A DNA stretch of 8,378 nt, from positions 1 to 8,378 of the forward strand of contig JACDAZ010000086.1 in the NCBI GenBank assembly GCA_013695175.1, read 5' to 3'. Below, one piece after another: positions 1 to 6,525 of the stretch (positions are counted from its first letter, which is position 1; every line of letters begins with the position of its first letter). The position numbers and the translations under genes are program-made. The DNA comes from Flavisolibacter sp. Its GTDB lineage: Bacteria; Bacteroidota; Bacteroidia; Chitinophagales; Chitinophagaceae. The notes under the pieces are model-generated. The model did not search any database and had not been told where the DNA came from. It saw only the letters and a list, made by a program, of their open reading frames with translations.

Positions 1-290
1 TAGAATATGATCCTATCAACGAATTCTTAATTATTTCAGAAAATAAAGAATCTAAAGTGGTTGTGATAATGAACAACATAAATCCTGACAATCGTTCGTT
101 TAGTGGAACAAAACTTTCTAAAAATAAAGTAACTATATCAGGTTCGTCACAAAGTATTTTTGCAAAAAAACCAAAATTTGAAAATCCGGAATGGTATTCT
201 GCTTTTGCCGATGTTTCTGTAAATGATACTTCAGTAAAAGCATATGCTGAAGCTATTTTACTTATGTTTTTCGCTATAGGTAATCAATAG
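1..290 (+). CDS. 3' end of an unrecognised protein gene (partial)
   Basis: The frame read from position 3 is open from the window edge to the TAG at 288-290, giving 95 residues. The gene therefore probably begins upstream, and the in-frame GTG at 57 and ATG at 69 are more likely internal codons. The visible part is polar and rich in Asn, Ser and Lys, with several short alternating stretches (FLIIS, VVVIM, KVTIS) that suggest beta structure. It ends with a hydrophobic tail around AILLMFFAIGNQ. I see no catalytic motif or known domain and assign no function. The tail could be a buried strand or helix, or a weak membrane segment. The stop codon lies inside the last codons of the convergent amidase gene, so the two genes share 17 bases (274-290). 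I am confident the frame is coding from its protein-like composition and uninterrupted length, and not confident about role. Confidence 0.6.
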   Translation, partial: EYDPINEFLIISENKESKVVVIMNNINPDNRSFSGTKLSKNKVTISGSSQSIFAKKPKFENPEWYSAFADVSVNDTSVKAYAEAILLMFFAIGNQ

Positions 291-891
291 CTATTCGATA
301 TTTTTTTACTTCAGTTTTTACAAAACCATTTTGCAGGTATTGATATAAGTTCTTTCCGGGACAGGTTGTTTGTGAAGAATAGTCGCGGTGAGATGCGATG
401 GAATCAGGTGAAATATTATATTTTTTGCTTGCCCATGCAATGGTTTTAATCAAAGAATTCAATTGCGGTTCAGTAACTTTCTGAACTTCCATATTACCTA
501 AGCAGGTAATTAATAAATGTCCTGAAGGATCGTATTCAGTAGCCGTTTCACCAACTGTTAATGGATCTCTACCTTCATATATAGTTCCATCCGGTGCTAT
601 TAAAAAATGATATGGGATATCTGACCAGTTTCTGTCTTGTCCCATACCCCATTTTTGAATGGCTTTAATTTTTGCTGCTGCATCATCTTTTAATTCAAGT
701 TTTGTTCCTTCATGATGAATGGTTATGCGAACAGGCCGGTGTTGTTGGTATGGCAGGGGAGATGCAGCTCCCCATGCAGTACGTGATACTATAGCAGGTT
801 GCAAATTATTGGGCGGTATTTTTTTGAAGGCATTACAATTAATAGATGAATAAATAATTATTAGTATAAAAAGTTTCTTAAAAGATGACAT
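274..891 (-). CDS. Secreted N-acetylmuramoyl-L-alanine amidase (Amidase_2/PGRP family)
   Basis: This 205-residue protein should cleave the amide bond between N-acetylmuramic acid and L-Ala in peptidoglycan. A signal peptide covers about residues 1-21: two Lys, then LFILIII, with a likely type I site after NCNA. Cys19 could be a lipid site, but Asn before it is a poor lipobox. The amidase domain spans about residues 36-185. It shows the zinc-ligand pattern of T7 lysozyme and PGRPs: His59 in ITIHHEG, His168 in SHRD and Cys177 in TTCPGK. Tyr94 in IPYHF matches the conserved active-site Tyr, and the DGTIYEGRD turn is typical. A Cys at the third ligand fits an active enzyme rather than a recognition-only PGRP. 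The ATG is 9 bases after the stop of the dehydrogenase gene, so the two are probably cotranscribed. The 3' end overlaps the convergent plus-strand gene. Recycling, remodelling or attack on other cells are all possible roles. Confidence 0.9.
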   Translation of the reverse strand: MSSFKKLFILIIIYSSINCNAFKKIPPNNLQPAIVSRTAWGAASPLPYQQHRPVRITIHHEGTKLELKDDAAAKIKAIQKWGMGQDRNWSDIPYHFLIAPDGTIYEGRDPLTVGETATEYDPSGHLLITCLGNMEVQKVTEPQLNSLIKTIAWASKKYNISPDSIASHRDYSSQTTCPGKNLYQYLQNGFVKTEVKKYRIAIDYL

Positions 892-900
892 TGATTCTAA

Positions 901-1668
901 TTAAGTTCTTAAATAAGATGCACCATTTAAATCTACAATTCCTCCTGTCATAAATTCAAAACCATCAGCAGCAAATACAGAAACAATGTTAGCCACTTCA
1001 TCAGCAGTTGCCACCCTGTTTAATGGGCTTTGTTTTTTTATGGCATTGCCTTTTTCAGATTTTAAATATGCAGATGTCATATCTGTTTCAACAAAACCAG
1101 GTGCTACTACGCCAATAGAAATATTATATGGTGCAAGAGCTATGGCCAGTGATTGGCTCATGGCATGTAAACCGGCCTTGCTGGCGCCATAAGCAGGATG
1201 GTCCGGCTCGCCCCTGAATGCTCCACGTGATCCTATATTTACTATTTTTCCTCCACCATTTTTTATCATATGTTGTCCGGCAACATAGCATAAGTTAGAA
1301 ACACCCGTTAAGTTTGTGGAGATGGTCTCCTGCCATATTTGTTGCCACTTTTCATAACTAATACTATCAATCTTATGCTCTAAAAATACTCCTGCATTAT
1401 TTACTACAACATCAATGCCTTTAAATTGGTCTACCGCATTACTAAAAACATTTTCTACACTGGCTGCATCATTTATATCCAATGCATACATAACATTCAT
1501 CAGATCTGAATCGAGCATGCTTAATGTTTTTTCAGCTTCTACTTTATTTGATTTGTATGTAATAGCTACGTTGGCTTTTAATTTTGAAAATAATATAGCA
1601 CAAGCCCTTCCAATTCCTCTTGAACCTCCTGTAATAAAAACATTTTTTCCTGTAAAATTCAGTAACAT
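901..1668 (-). CDS. Short-chain dehydrogenase/reductase, FabG-like
   Basis: This is a classical SDR of 255 residues, a normal length for the family. The Rossmann motif TGGSRGIG is at residues 13-20, NNAG at 90-93, and the catalytic tetrad is Asn119, Ser147, Tyr160 and Lys164 (YGASK). A PG motif follows in APGFVETDM. The second strand ends ITYKSNK with no acidic residue at its tip, which favours NADP(H), as in 3-oxoacyl-ACP reductases. Substrate cannot be read from sequence. It could be FabG-type fatty acid reduction or another carbonyl reduction, so I give no symbol. I chose the ATG at 1668 because the protein then begins MLLNFTGKNVFITGG, the usual short lead into the first strand. An upstream in-frame TTG at 1716 would add 16 residues of no apparent use. 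The gene sits 51 bases after the YihY-type gene and 9 bases before the amidase gene. Confidence 0.9.
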   Translation of the reverse strand: MLLNFTGKNVFITGGSRGIGRACAILFSKLKANVAITYKSNKVEAEKTLSMLDSDLMNVMYALDINDAASVENVFSNAVDQFKGIDVVVNNAGVFLEHKIDSISYEKWQQIWQETISTNLTGVSNLCYVAGQHMIKNGGGKIVNIGSRGAFRGEPDHPAYGASKAGLHAMSQSLAIALAPYNISIGVVAPGFVETDMTSAYLKSEKGNAIKKQSPLNRVATADEVANIVSVFAADGFEFMTGGIVDLNGASYLRT

Positions 1669-1719
1669 AATGAAGTAAGATGATTCTAAATGTATTTGAT
1701 TTTTATGAATTGGCAACTG

Positions 1720-2634
1720 CTATTCTATAGGAGCTTCTGATAAAACATACCGCTGCGCATGCGGTAAGGGTTGTATAGGTTTTTTCTTGTAAGAGCCCCA
1801 CAGTTTTGTAAAAACAGCTCCATAATAAAGTATTAGCGAAGAATAAAAAACGAACAAAAGCAACAATACAATTGAACCGGATGCTCCATAAATTGTATTG
1901 ATGTTGCTATAGCCAAGCAAATACCGCAATAAGATTTTTCCTGCATTAAACAATATAGATGTAACTAATCCACCGGTTAAGGCTACTCTCCAATTAGGTC
2001 TGCCATCAGGTAAATATCTGAATAAAACAGCAAACCAAAGGGTAACAATAAAAATAGAAATGGAATAATGCACAACATTATTAAAATAAGTAGACAGTAA
2101 CGGTGAAAAGTCAAAAATATAATTATCTACAAAGGCCTGTAAAGCTTCTGAAATTAATCCTATCACAAAAAGTAATCCTGCTACCAAAATAACTGCAACA
2201 GATTTTATGCGAAAGAGCAGCACCACCCAAATATTTCTTTTATGAATGCTTCGTATTTTCCAAAGTTGGTTTAAAGAACCGCTGATAATATGAAACAGGG
2301 TTGTAGCAACAAAAAGCAGAAAAATAAAACCTGCAATTGTAATGAATATGTTATTTGCTAATTCACGAAAGGCAATTAATACATCAATAACCTGTTGTAC
2401 AGAACCTTCACCTATAATGTCACCAAGTGTTTCAAAAAGATTTGTCCTGATTTTTTCAGTTGTAAAAATCAGTCCCAGCATTTGAATCAGAATTACCATT
2501 ATGGGAGGCAGTGCAAAAGTGGTAAAGAAAGCAGTGGCACCGGCCATACGTAAAGGATCATTTTTTCCTAATTCTGTAAATGATCTTTTAAACAATAATG
2601 CAAAGCTGATAAGGTTTTCCTTTTTGATTGTCAT
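1720..2634 (-). CDS. YihY/BrkB-family integral membrane protein
   Basis: This 304-residue protein has about six membrane segments, roughly at residues 30-58, 92-118, 137-165, 185-207, 218-240 and 247-275. Family marks are the early region where a first helix meets PP (MAGATAFFTTFALPP), the conserved LPD followed by a Trp and a helix (RYLPDGRPNWRVALTGG), and the C-terminal signature YGASGSIVLLLLFVFYSSL, then YYGAVFTKLWG. The family was once called ribonuclease BN by mistake. It is now treated as a set of inner-membrane proteins of uncertain function, possibly transporters, so no reaction is claimed. The tail after residue 281 is short, basic then polar, and likely cytoplasmic. The ATG is preceded by GAAGGG only a few bases away, too close for an ideal ribosome site. 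This gene appears to be the first of a three-gene run with the dehydrogenase and the amidase. Confidence 0.88.
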   Translation of the reverse strand: MTIKKENLISFALLFKRSFTELGKNDPLRMAGATAFFTTFALPPIMVILIQMLGLIFTTEKIRTNLFETLGDIIGEGSVQQVIDVLIAFRELANNIFITIAGFIFLLFVATTLFHIISGSLNQLWKIRSIHKRNIWVVLLFRIKSVAVILVAGLLFVIGLISEALQAFVDNYIFDFSPLLSTYFNNVVHYSISIFIVTLWFAVLFRYLPDGRPNWRVALTGGLVTSILFNAGKILLRYLLGYSNINTIYGASGSIVLLLLFVFYSSLILYYGAVFTKLWGSYKKKPIQPLPHAQRYVLSEAPIE

Positions 2635-2725
2635 AGCCCTTCAGTGAATATACAATTGATTTTAAGTATAAAATTCCTGAAAGATGTAAATGTATGATTG
2701 TGCAATTTAATGCGGCAGAATGCTA

Positions 2726-2910
2726 TCAAATATATACATGCTTTTCACGCTTTATATGAATATAATATTCTGCACTATGCCTGGCTATCTTATTTAATTC
2801 TTCTACAGGTAAATCTTCAGAAGCTTCAAAAATGAAGATTGTACATCACGTAATGTAGTGTCATTTATAATATGCAGGATCATCAGGATAATTTTATAGC
2901 AAAACAGCAT
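2726..2910 (-). pseudogene. Small frameshifted reading frame downstream of ligD, unrecognised
   Basis: On the minus strand an open frame starts after a stop at 2944-2946 and has an ATG at 2908-2910. It runs through protein-like sequence (INDTTLRDVQSSF) and stops soon after a run of five T (plus-strand A run 2828-2832). A second frame takes over exactly there and reads FEASEDLPVEELNKIA, then HSAEYYIHIKREKHVYI, to a TGA at 2726-2728. Adding one T to the run joins both parts into one 61-residue frame. The second half is hydrophilic and clearly protein-like. The first half is more hydrophobic and less convincing. I do not recognise the product. The reading could be a decayed gene, a sequencing or assembly error in the T run, or chance. 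Confidence 0.35.
2727..2734 (-). promoter_or_regulatory. Possible -7 box upstream of the YihY-type gene
   Basis: The minus strand reads TATATTTG here, a full match to the Bacteroidota -7 pattern TAnnTTTG, about 93 bases before the YihY-type ATG. No TTTG or TTG is seen 19-20 bases upstream, and the box overlaps the end of the frameshifted frame, so it rests on the single box. If real, it would drive the three-gene run YihY-type, dehydrogenase and amidase with a leader of about 85 bases. Confidence 0.3.
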
Positions 2911-2973
2911 TGCTACATTATCAATAAATATCGGGTCAGCAAATTAATTTTTAAGTGAGCGTTATCAATTTGT

Positions 2974-2990
2974 ATGATGACCGTCATCAT
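2974..2990. repeat. Perfect 17-base palindrome downstream of ligD
   Basis: ATGATGAC, one central C, then GTCATCAT form a perfect 8-base inverted repeat. It begins 23 bases after the ligD stop. There is no T tract beside it on either strand and the arms are not GC-rich, so it is a poor intrinsic terminator. Its tight symmetry looks more like a site for a dimeric DNA-binding protein. It lies well upstream of the YihY-type gene (about 340 bases). The regulator is unknown. Confidence 0.4.
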
Positions 2991-3013
2991 TTCGTGGGTT
3001 TTTAAAAAAGATT

Positions 3014-5071
3014 TTATAAATTTTCTACAGTACCTGCAAAAACAGAATAGATTTTTTTAATTGCCTTTTCCAGGTTGATTCCTTTACCAATAACGGGTTT
3101 AAATATATCACCTTGCTCTTTTAAACGAGGTATTGCATTTTTAAGATGAAAATCTTTAATCTTCAATCCTTTTTTTACTTCTTCCCAATGCAAAGGCATT
3201 GAAACAGGAGCTCCTGGTTTTGGTCTTAAAGAATAAGGCGCTGCTACTGTAGCCTGTGGGCGATTCTGTAAAAAATCTATATACATTTTCCCATCCCGGT
3301 CTGCAGTTTTTCTTTCAATTGAAGTATAAGAAGGAAGAGCCTGGTGTACAATCTTAGCTATTCTTCTTCCAAATTCTTTTGAATCCTCATAATTATATTT
3401 TGCACCTAAGGGAATATATATGTGTAAACCGGTTGAACCGGATGTTTTACAATAACCCGGTACATCAATGGCATCTAAAACCTGCTTTGTAATTTGTGCA
3501 GCTTCTATTACCTGATCAAAGCTGTTTTTATCAGGATCGAGGTCTATTATGCACCAATCAGGATTTTCAGGACTTTGGCTGCGGCTATGCCATGGATTTA
3601 TTTCTATTGTTCCCAGTGATGCTATATATAGCAAGCTTGCTTCATTTGTACACAATAAAAACTCTTTTTCACGCTCATCTGCATAGCTATAATAAGGGTA
3701 AGTTTCTATCCATGATGGTGCTTTGCCTTTTACATCTTTCTGGTAAAAACTTTTTCCTTCAATGCCATGCGGAAACCTGTTCAGAGTTTGCGGACGATCT
3801 TTTATATAAGGGAGAATAAAGGGAGCAACCTGGTAATAATAATTGATCATATCACGTTTTGTAAACTTTTCTTTTGGCCAATACAATTTACTGAGGTTTG
3901 TAACTTTTAATTCGTGTCCGCCTACTACCCGTGTTTGCGATTCTTCTTTTGGATTTAATAAAGTTTTTCTTTCTTTTTTAGGAGGTGCTGTGATAACTTT
4001 TTGTAGTACCAGTTTATTTTTATTGACAAGATGTGATGTATCAACAGGAATTTCTCTTACTACTTCAGAAGGTTTTTTATCTTCTCTTAATCCTTTAAAT
4101 GATGGTTGCCTGATAGCACCACCTTTTGTCATTTCACGATAACTTATTTCAGCAACAATTTTTGGTTGAACCCAGGTGACGGTTGCTTTGGGTGGATTAG
4201 GTCTGAAACGGGAAGGCTTATTATATTCCGGTTCATTAATAAAAGGTGAGGCTTTGGTGATATGAGGTTTCAGTTTTTTTAGGATCTCTTCCTGCATTTT
4301 TTTATTGAATCCTGTACCAACAGGTGTTACAAAATGAAAAGCTCCGTTTTCTATAACACCTAATAATAAAGCAGAAAATAATTTACTGGTTCCTTCATTA
4401 AGAGTATAACCACCTATTACAAGTTCCTGCCGTTTCTCTGTTTTTATTTTCAGCCAGTCTTTACTGCGGGCTCCGGCTTTATATTTACTTTCATTCCTTT
4501 TAGCCATAACACCTTCAAGATGTAATTGCTCTGCAGCCTTAAATGCATCTTTACCGGTTCCTTCAAACACTTCACTTAATTTAATACCTGCTAAATTTTG
4601 GGGAATAATGTTTTTTAATAGTTGCCTTCTTTGTTCAATGGGCAAATCCATTAGTTCATAACCATCGTACCATAAAATATCAAATATATAATACAACAGT
4701 TGCCCATCTGCTTCGCTTCTCCATAATTGCAGGTCACTAAAATCCGGAACGCCTTGTTCGTTTACAACCAGTATTTCTCCATCCAGTAAAACATTCGTGT
4801 TCCAATTTTCCAATGTTTCACGTATTGGATAAAATTTTTGATTGAATGATTTATTATTGCGTGAGCGAATTTCTACCTTACCTGCTTGTAAGTAAGCCAA
4901 AGCCCTGTAGCCATCCCATTTCATTTCATAATGCCATCCTTCTTCCGCCACCGGTTCAGTAACCAGTGTAGCTAGCATAGGTTCTACATTTTGCGGCATA
5001 GGTGCCTTGTTAGCTTTTTGCAGAATCTTTTGTATGGCAGCATTGTTATTAGCCTGATTCGACTTTTTCAT
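3014..5071 (-). CDS. ligD: DNA ligase D (LigD), ligase plus polymerase domains, no phosphoesterase domain
   Basis: This 685-residue protein belongs to bacterial non-homologous end joining, in which Ku binds broken ends and LigD fills and seals them. The ATP-dependent ligase half is at about residues 30-345. Its AMP-accepting Lys51 is in EMKWDGYR (KxDG), followed by LLDGEI at 95-100, LLYYIFDILWYDG at 125-137, EGVMAKR at 186-192 and DWLKIKT at 205-211. The OB-fold has RQPSFKGLREDK at 321-332. A Lys-rich linker leads to the primase-like polymerase half at about 385-665, with metal-binding Asp510 and Asp512 in DLDPD, a third Asp599 in MYIDF, and SGSTGLHIYIPL at 544-555. The 3'-phosphoesterase domain of Pseudomonas and Mycobacterium LigD is absent at both ends, so the protein is shorter than those enzymes. 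The ATG at 5071 has no clear Shine-Dalgarno. No ku gene is in the window. The EamA-type gene lies 150 bases upstream on the same strand. Confidence 0.95.
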   Translation of the reverse strand: MKKSNQANNNAAIQKILQKANKAPMPQNVEPMLATLVTEPVAEEGWHYEMKWDGYRALAYLQAGKVEIRSRNNKSFNQKFYPIRETLENWNTNVLLDGEILVVNEQGVPDFSDLQLWRSEADGQLLYYIFDILWYDGYELMDLPIEQRRQLLKNIIPQNLAGIKLSEVFEGTGKDAFKAAEQLHLEGVMAKRNESKYKAGARSKDWLKIKTEKRQELVIGGYTLNEGTSKLFSALLLGVIENGAFHFVTPVGTGFNKKMQEEILKKLKPHITKASPFINEPEYNKPSRFRPNPPKATVTWVQPKIVAEISYREMTKGGAIRQPSFKGLREDKKPSEVVREIPVDTSHLVNKNKLVLQKVITAPPKKERKTLLNPKEESQTRVVGGHELKVTNLSKLYWPKEKFTKRDMINYYYQVAPFILPYIKDRPQTLNRFPHGIEGKSFYQKDVKGKAPSWIETYPYYSYADEREKEFLLCTNEASLLYIASLGTIEINPWHSRSQSPENPDWCIIDLDPDKNSFDQVIEAAQITKQVLDAIDVPGYCKTSGSTGLHIYIPLGAKYNYEDSKEFGRRIAKIVHQALPSYTSIERKTADRDGKMYIDFLQNRPQATVAAPYSLRPKPGAPVSMPLHWEEVKKGLKIKDFHLKNAIPRLKEQGDIFKPVIGKGINLEKAIKKIYSVFAGTVENL

Positions 5072-5097
5072 AGTACTTAAATGAAAAGGTATTCTTT

Positions 5098-5127
5098 CAA
5101 CAGTAATGCCAGCTTAAGAAGAAGCAA
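5098..5127 (-). promoter_or_regulatory. Candidate ligD promoter
   Basis: On the minus strand TTG (5125-5127), a 19-base spacer, then TACTGTTG (5098-5105) match the Bacteroidota pattern with one mismatch in the -7 box. The start would fall near 5092, giving a leader of about 20 bases before the ligD ATG. If real, ligD can be transcribed independently of the EamA-type gene upstream. The rest of the 150-base gap shows no terminator hairpin that I can find. Confidence 0.4.
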
Positions 5128-5221
5128 TAATGATATTACCTTGTTTAATTTATTATAAAGACTTTATTGTGGAGGTTCTATAGCTGCCCTATGTTTTTTA
5201 CTTCCATAGATAAGCCTCGGA

Positions 5222-6151
5222 CTAATTTTTAATCATAGCTTTTACAATCTGCAGGTTTGCAATAAACAATCCTGTTAATACTAAAATTAAACTGACTAAT
5301 ATAAACCAGGTGAAGGGTTCATTTAATAACCAAATGGCTTCAATAGTGCTAAACACAGGAATCAGTGTTGTAAATAAAGTTGTTCTTGCAGGCCCAATAC
5401 GGTCAATAGAAAGATTCCAAAATAAAAAGGCAAGAATCGAAGCGCCAATTCCAAGGTATATAAACACCAGTATAATTTCAGTATTCCAAACAAAAGCTTT
5501 TGATAACTGTGTATCAATAAGGTAAGCGGGAAATAAAAACGCAGTTCCAAATAAAAATAATAAACCCAGGTATGTGAGAGGAGAAAGCTTTTCAGGTTTC
5601 CTTTTTACCAGTAAGGTATAAATGGCAAAGATCAAACCTGCTATGATCATCCAGATATCTCCGGCAGATAATTGAATTTTTATTATTTCTGAAAGCCGGC
5701 CTTTAGTTAATAGCAATAAAATTCCAGTAATACAGATGAGAGTGCCTAAAACCTGTTCTCTTTTAATTTTTTCATTCAAAAATAAAGCTGTAATCAAAAA
5801 TACAAAGACAGGGGCTGCAGTGGTTCCTATTAATGCCAGGTTGATAGCTGTAGTAGATTTACCGGCTATATAGGTGAAAGTATTAAAAAGCGCCACCCCG
5901 GTTATAGAAGCCATAACCAGGTGAGGAAGATTATGTAACCAATATTTTCTTTGACGTGAAATGGCTTTTAATGAGAATGGTAAAATACATATGGTGGCAG
6001 TAAGCCATCGAAAAAAGGCTAAGGATACAGGTGAAATCTGTTGATGAAAACCACGGGCTATTATGTAATTGCCCGACCATAATAAGCTGGCTAAAGTTGC
6101 CAACAAAATGCCGATGCCCAAATTTCGTTTCAAGTTAATTTTTATTGGCAA
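5222..6151 (-). CDS. EamA-family (DMT superfamily) transporter
   Basis: This 309-residue inner-membrane protein has the two tandem EamA repeats of drug/metabolite exporters, at about residues 13-148 and 164-298, with about ten membrane helices. Marks are LLWSGNYIIARG at the first helix, FFRWL near residue 47, the end of the first repeat in an NEK turn (LFLNEKIK), and in the second repeat FLFWNLSIDRIGPARTTLF, then LIPVFSTIEAIWLLNEP. The substrate cannot be told; relatives export amino acids, metabolites or drugs. The start codon is unusual. A TAG lies three codons upstream of the TTG at 6149-6151 and there is no in-frame ATG until about residue 80, far inside the membrane region. TTG at 6151 therefore fits best, and AGGA lies about ten bases before it. 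A second TTG at 6133 (residue 7) is an alternative. No clear promoter box is seen upstream. Confidence 0.9.
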   Translation of the reverse strand: MPIKINLKRNLGIGILLATLASLLWSGNYIIARGFHQQISPVSLAFFRWLTATICILPFSLKAISRQRKYWLHNLPHLVMASITGVALFNTFTYIAGKSTTAINLALIGTTAAPVFVFLITALFLNEKIKREQVLGTLICITGILLLLTKGRLSEIIKIQLSAGDIWMIIAGLIFAIYTLLVKRKPEKLSPLTYLGLLFLFGTAFLFPAYLIDTQLSKAFVWNTEIILVFIYLGIGASILAFLFWNLSIDRIGPARTTLFTTLIPVFSTIEAIWLLNEPFTWFILVSLILVLTGLFIANLQIVKAMIKN

Positions 6152-6256
6152 ATATGACTATTCCTGGGAATTATATAAACTGTTGTTTTTGAATGATATA
6201 TAACCGCGTTAAGTTGCATACGTATATATTCCTGAAAAAAATGCGTATTTCTCCTA

Positions 6257-6287
6257 TTTTATTATCCAAAATCAGATTATACATTTG
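6257..6287 (+). promoter_or_regulatory. Candidate plus-strand promoter of a short orphan transcript
   Basis: TACATTTG at 6280-6287 is a full match to TAnnTTTG. A TTTT (6257-6260) lies 19 bases upstream where TTTG is expected, so the upstream box is only partial. It points right, away from the EamA-type gene, and is followed by an intrinsic terminator at 6322-6353 with no gene between. Confidence 0.4.
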
Positions 6288-6292
6288 TCTTG

Positions 6293-6353
6293 GTTTTTCA
6301 TAGGATATTGGATTTTAAAACGGGGCTGGATTTTTATCCTGGCCCTTTTTTTT
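6293..6353 (+). ncRNA. Possible short orphan RNA of about 60 nt
   Basis: The span lies between the promoter-like boxes at 6257-6287 and the terminator at 6322-6353. It has no useful reading frame. About half of the RNA would be the terminator hairpin itself. It may be a small RNA, or the pairing of box and terminator may be accidental and the hairpin may serve other transcripts. The 5' end is inferred from box spacing only. Confidence 0.3.
6322..6353 (+). terminator. Rho-independent terminator, plus strand
   Basis: GGGC (6323-6326) pairs with GCCC (6342-6345) and GGAT (6328-6331) with ATCC (6336-6339). The loop is TTTT, and one U faces UG as a small internal loop. A run of eight T (6346-6353) follows on the plus strand. 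On the minus strand the hairpin is followed only by CGTTTT, so plus is the stronger direction. No plus-strand protein gene precedes it. Confidence 0.7.
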
Positions 6354-6366
6354 GCTTCCGATTTAT

Positions 6367-6412
6367 ACTTTCCATACTACTTCTAAAGTACTTTCCATAC
6401 TACTTCTAAAGT
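6367..6412. repeat. Perfect tandem duplication, 23-base unit, two copies
   Basis: Units at 6367-6389 and 6390-6412 are identical and directly joined. Each unit starts ACTTT and ends AAAGT, so each has short inverted ends and the junction makes the ten-base palindrome AAAGTACTTT (6385-6394). The unit is not a multiple of three and is not coding. It lies between the two plus-strand RNA units, about 80 bases before the second promoter. Confidence 0.85.
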
Positions 6413-6489
6413 AAATTTTCAGTGGATTTATAGTTAATCTACTATTTCTTCAGTAATTACCATACTTTAATAAAAGAGCAAAACTGCCG

Positions 6490-6520
6490 TTGTGGGGGAA
6501 GATCCGTTAGCATACTTTTG
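6490..6520 (+). promoter_or_regulatory. Candidate promoter of the long orphan RNA
   Basis: TTG (6490-6492), a 20-base spacer and TACTTTTG (6513-6520) match the Bacteroidota -33/-7 pattern, with a perfect -7 box. Transcription should begin a few bases after 6520, at about 6524-6528, just where the predicted RNA structure begins. It points right and has no protein gene downstream on its strand. Confidence 0.6.
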
Positions 6521-6525
6521 TGTCA

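Noticed and set aside
986..1678. Plus-strand open frames opposite the dehydrogenase
   Set aside because: They are antisense to the conserved SDR core and resemble no protein; shadow frames.
892..1689. TTAGAATCA just before both the amidase and the dehydrogenase start codons (892-900 and 1681-1689)
   Set aside because: Only nine bases match, at different distances from the starts, in AT-rich sequence; likely chance.
1669..1716. Longer version of the dehydrogenase starting at TTG 1716
   Set aside because: It adds 16 polar residues before MLLNFTGKN. The internal ATG at 1668 gives the normal SDR start, and TTG would have to outcompete it.
3496..4142. Plus-strand open frames of about 100 codons opposite ligD
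   Set aside because: They lie wholly antisense to strongly conserved ligase and polymerase motifs and their translations are rich in Phe, Leu and Cys, as expected of shadow frames.
5164..5232. 22-codon frame after the EamA-type gene reading RLIYGSKKHRAAIEPPQ
   Set aside because: It looks somewhat protein-like, but 22 open codons arise easily by chance and there is no start codon.
6218..6225. ATACGTAT palindrome upstream of the EamA-type gene
   Set aside because: Eight bases of simple AT-rich symmetry with no promoter next to it; too weak to call an operator.
6361..6412. The tandem repeat as a start of a CRISPR array
   Set aside because: The two copies abut with no spacer between them, and no cas gene is present.
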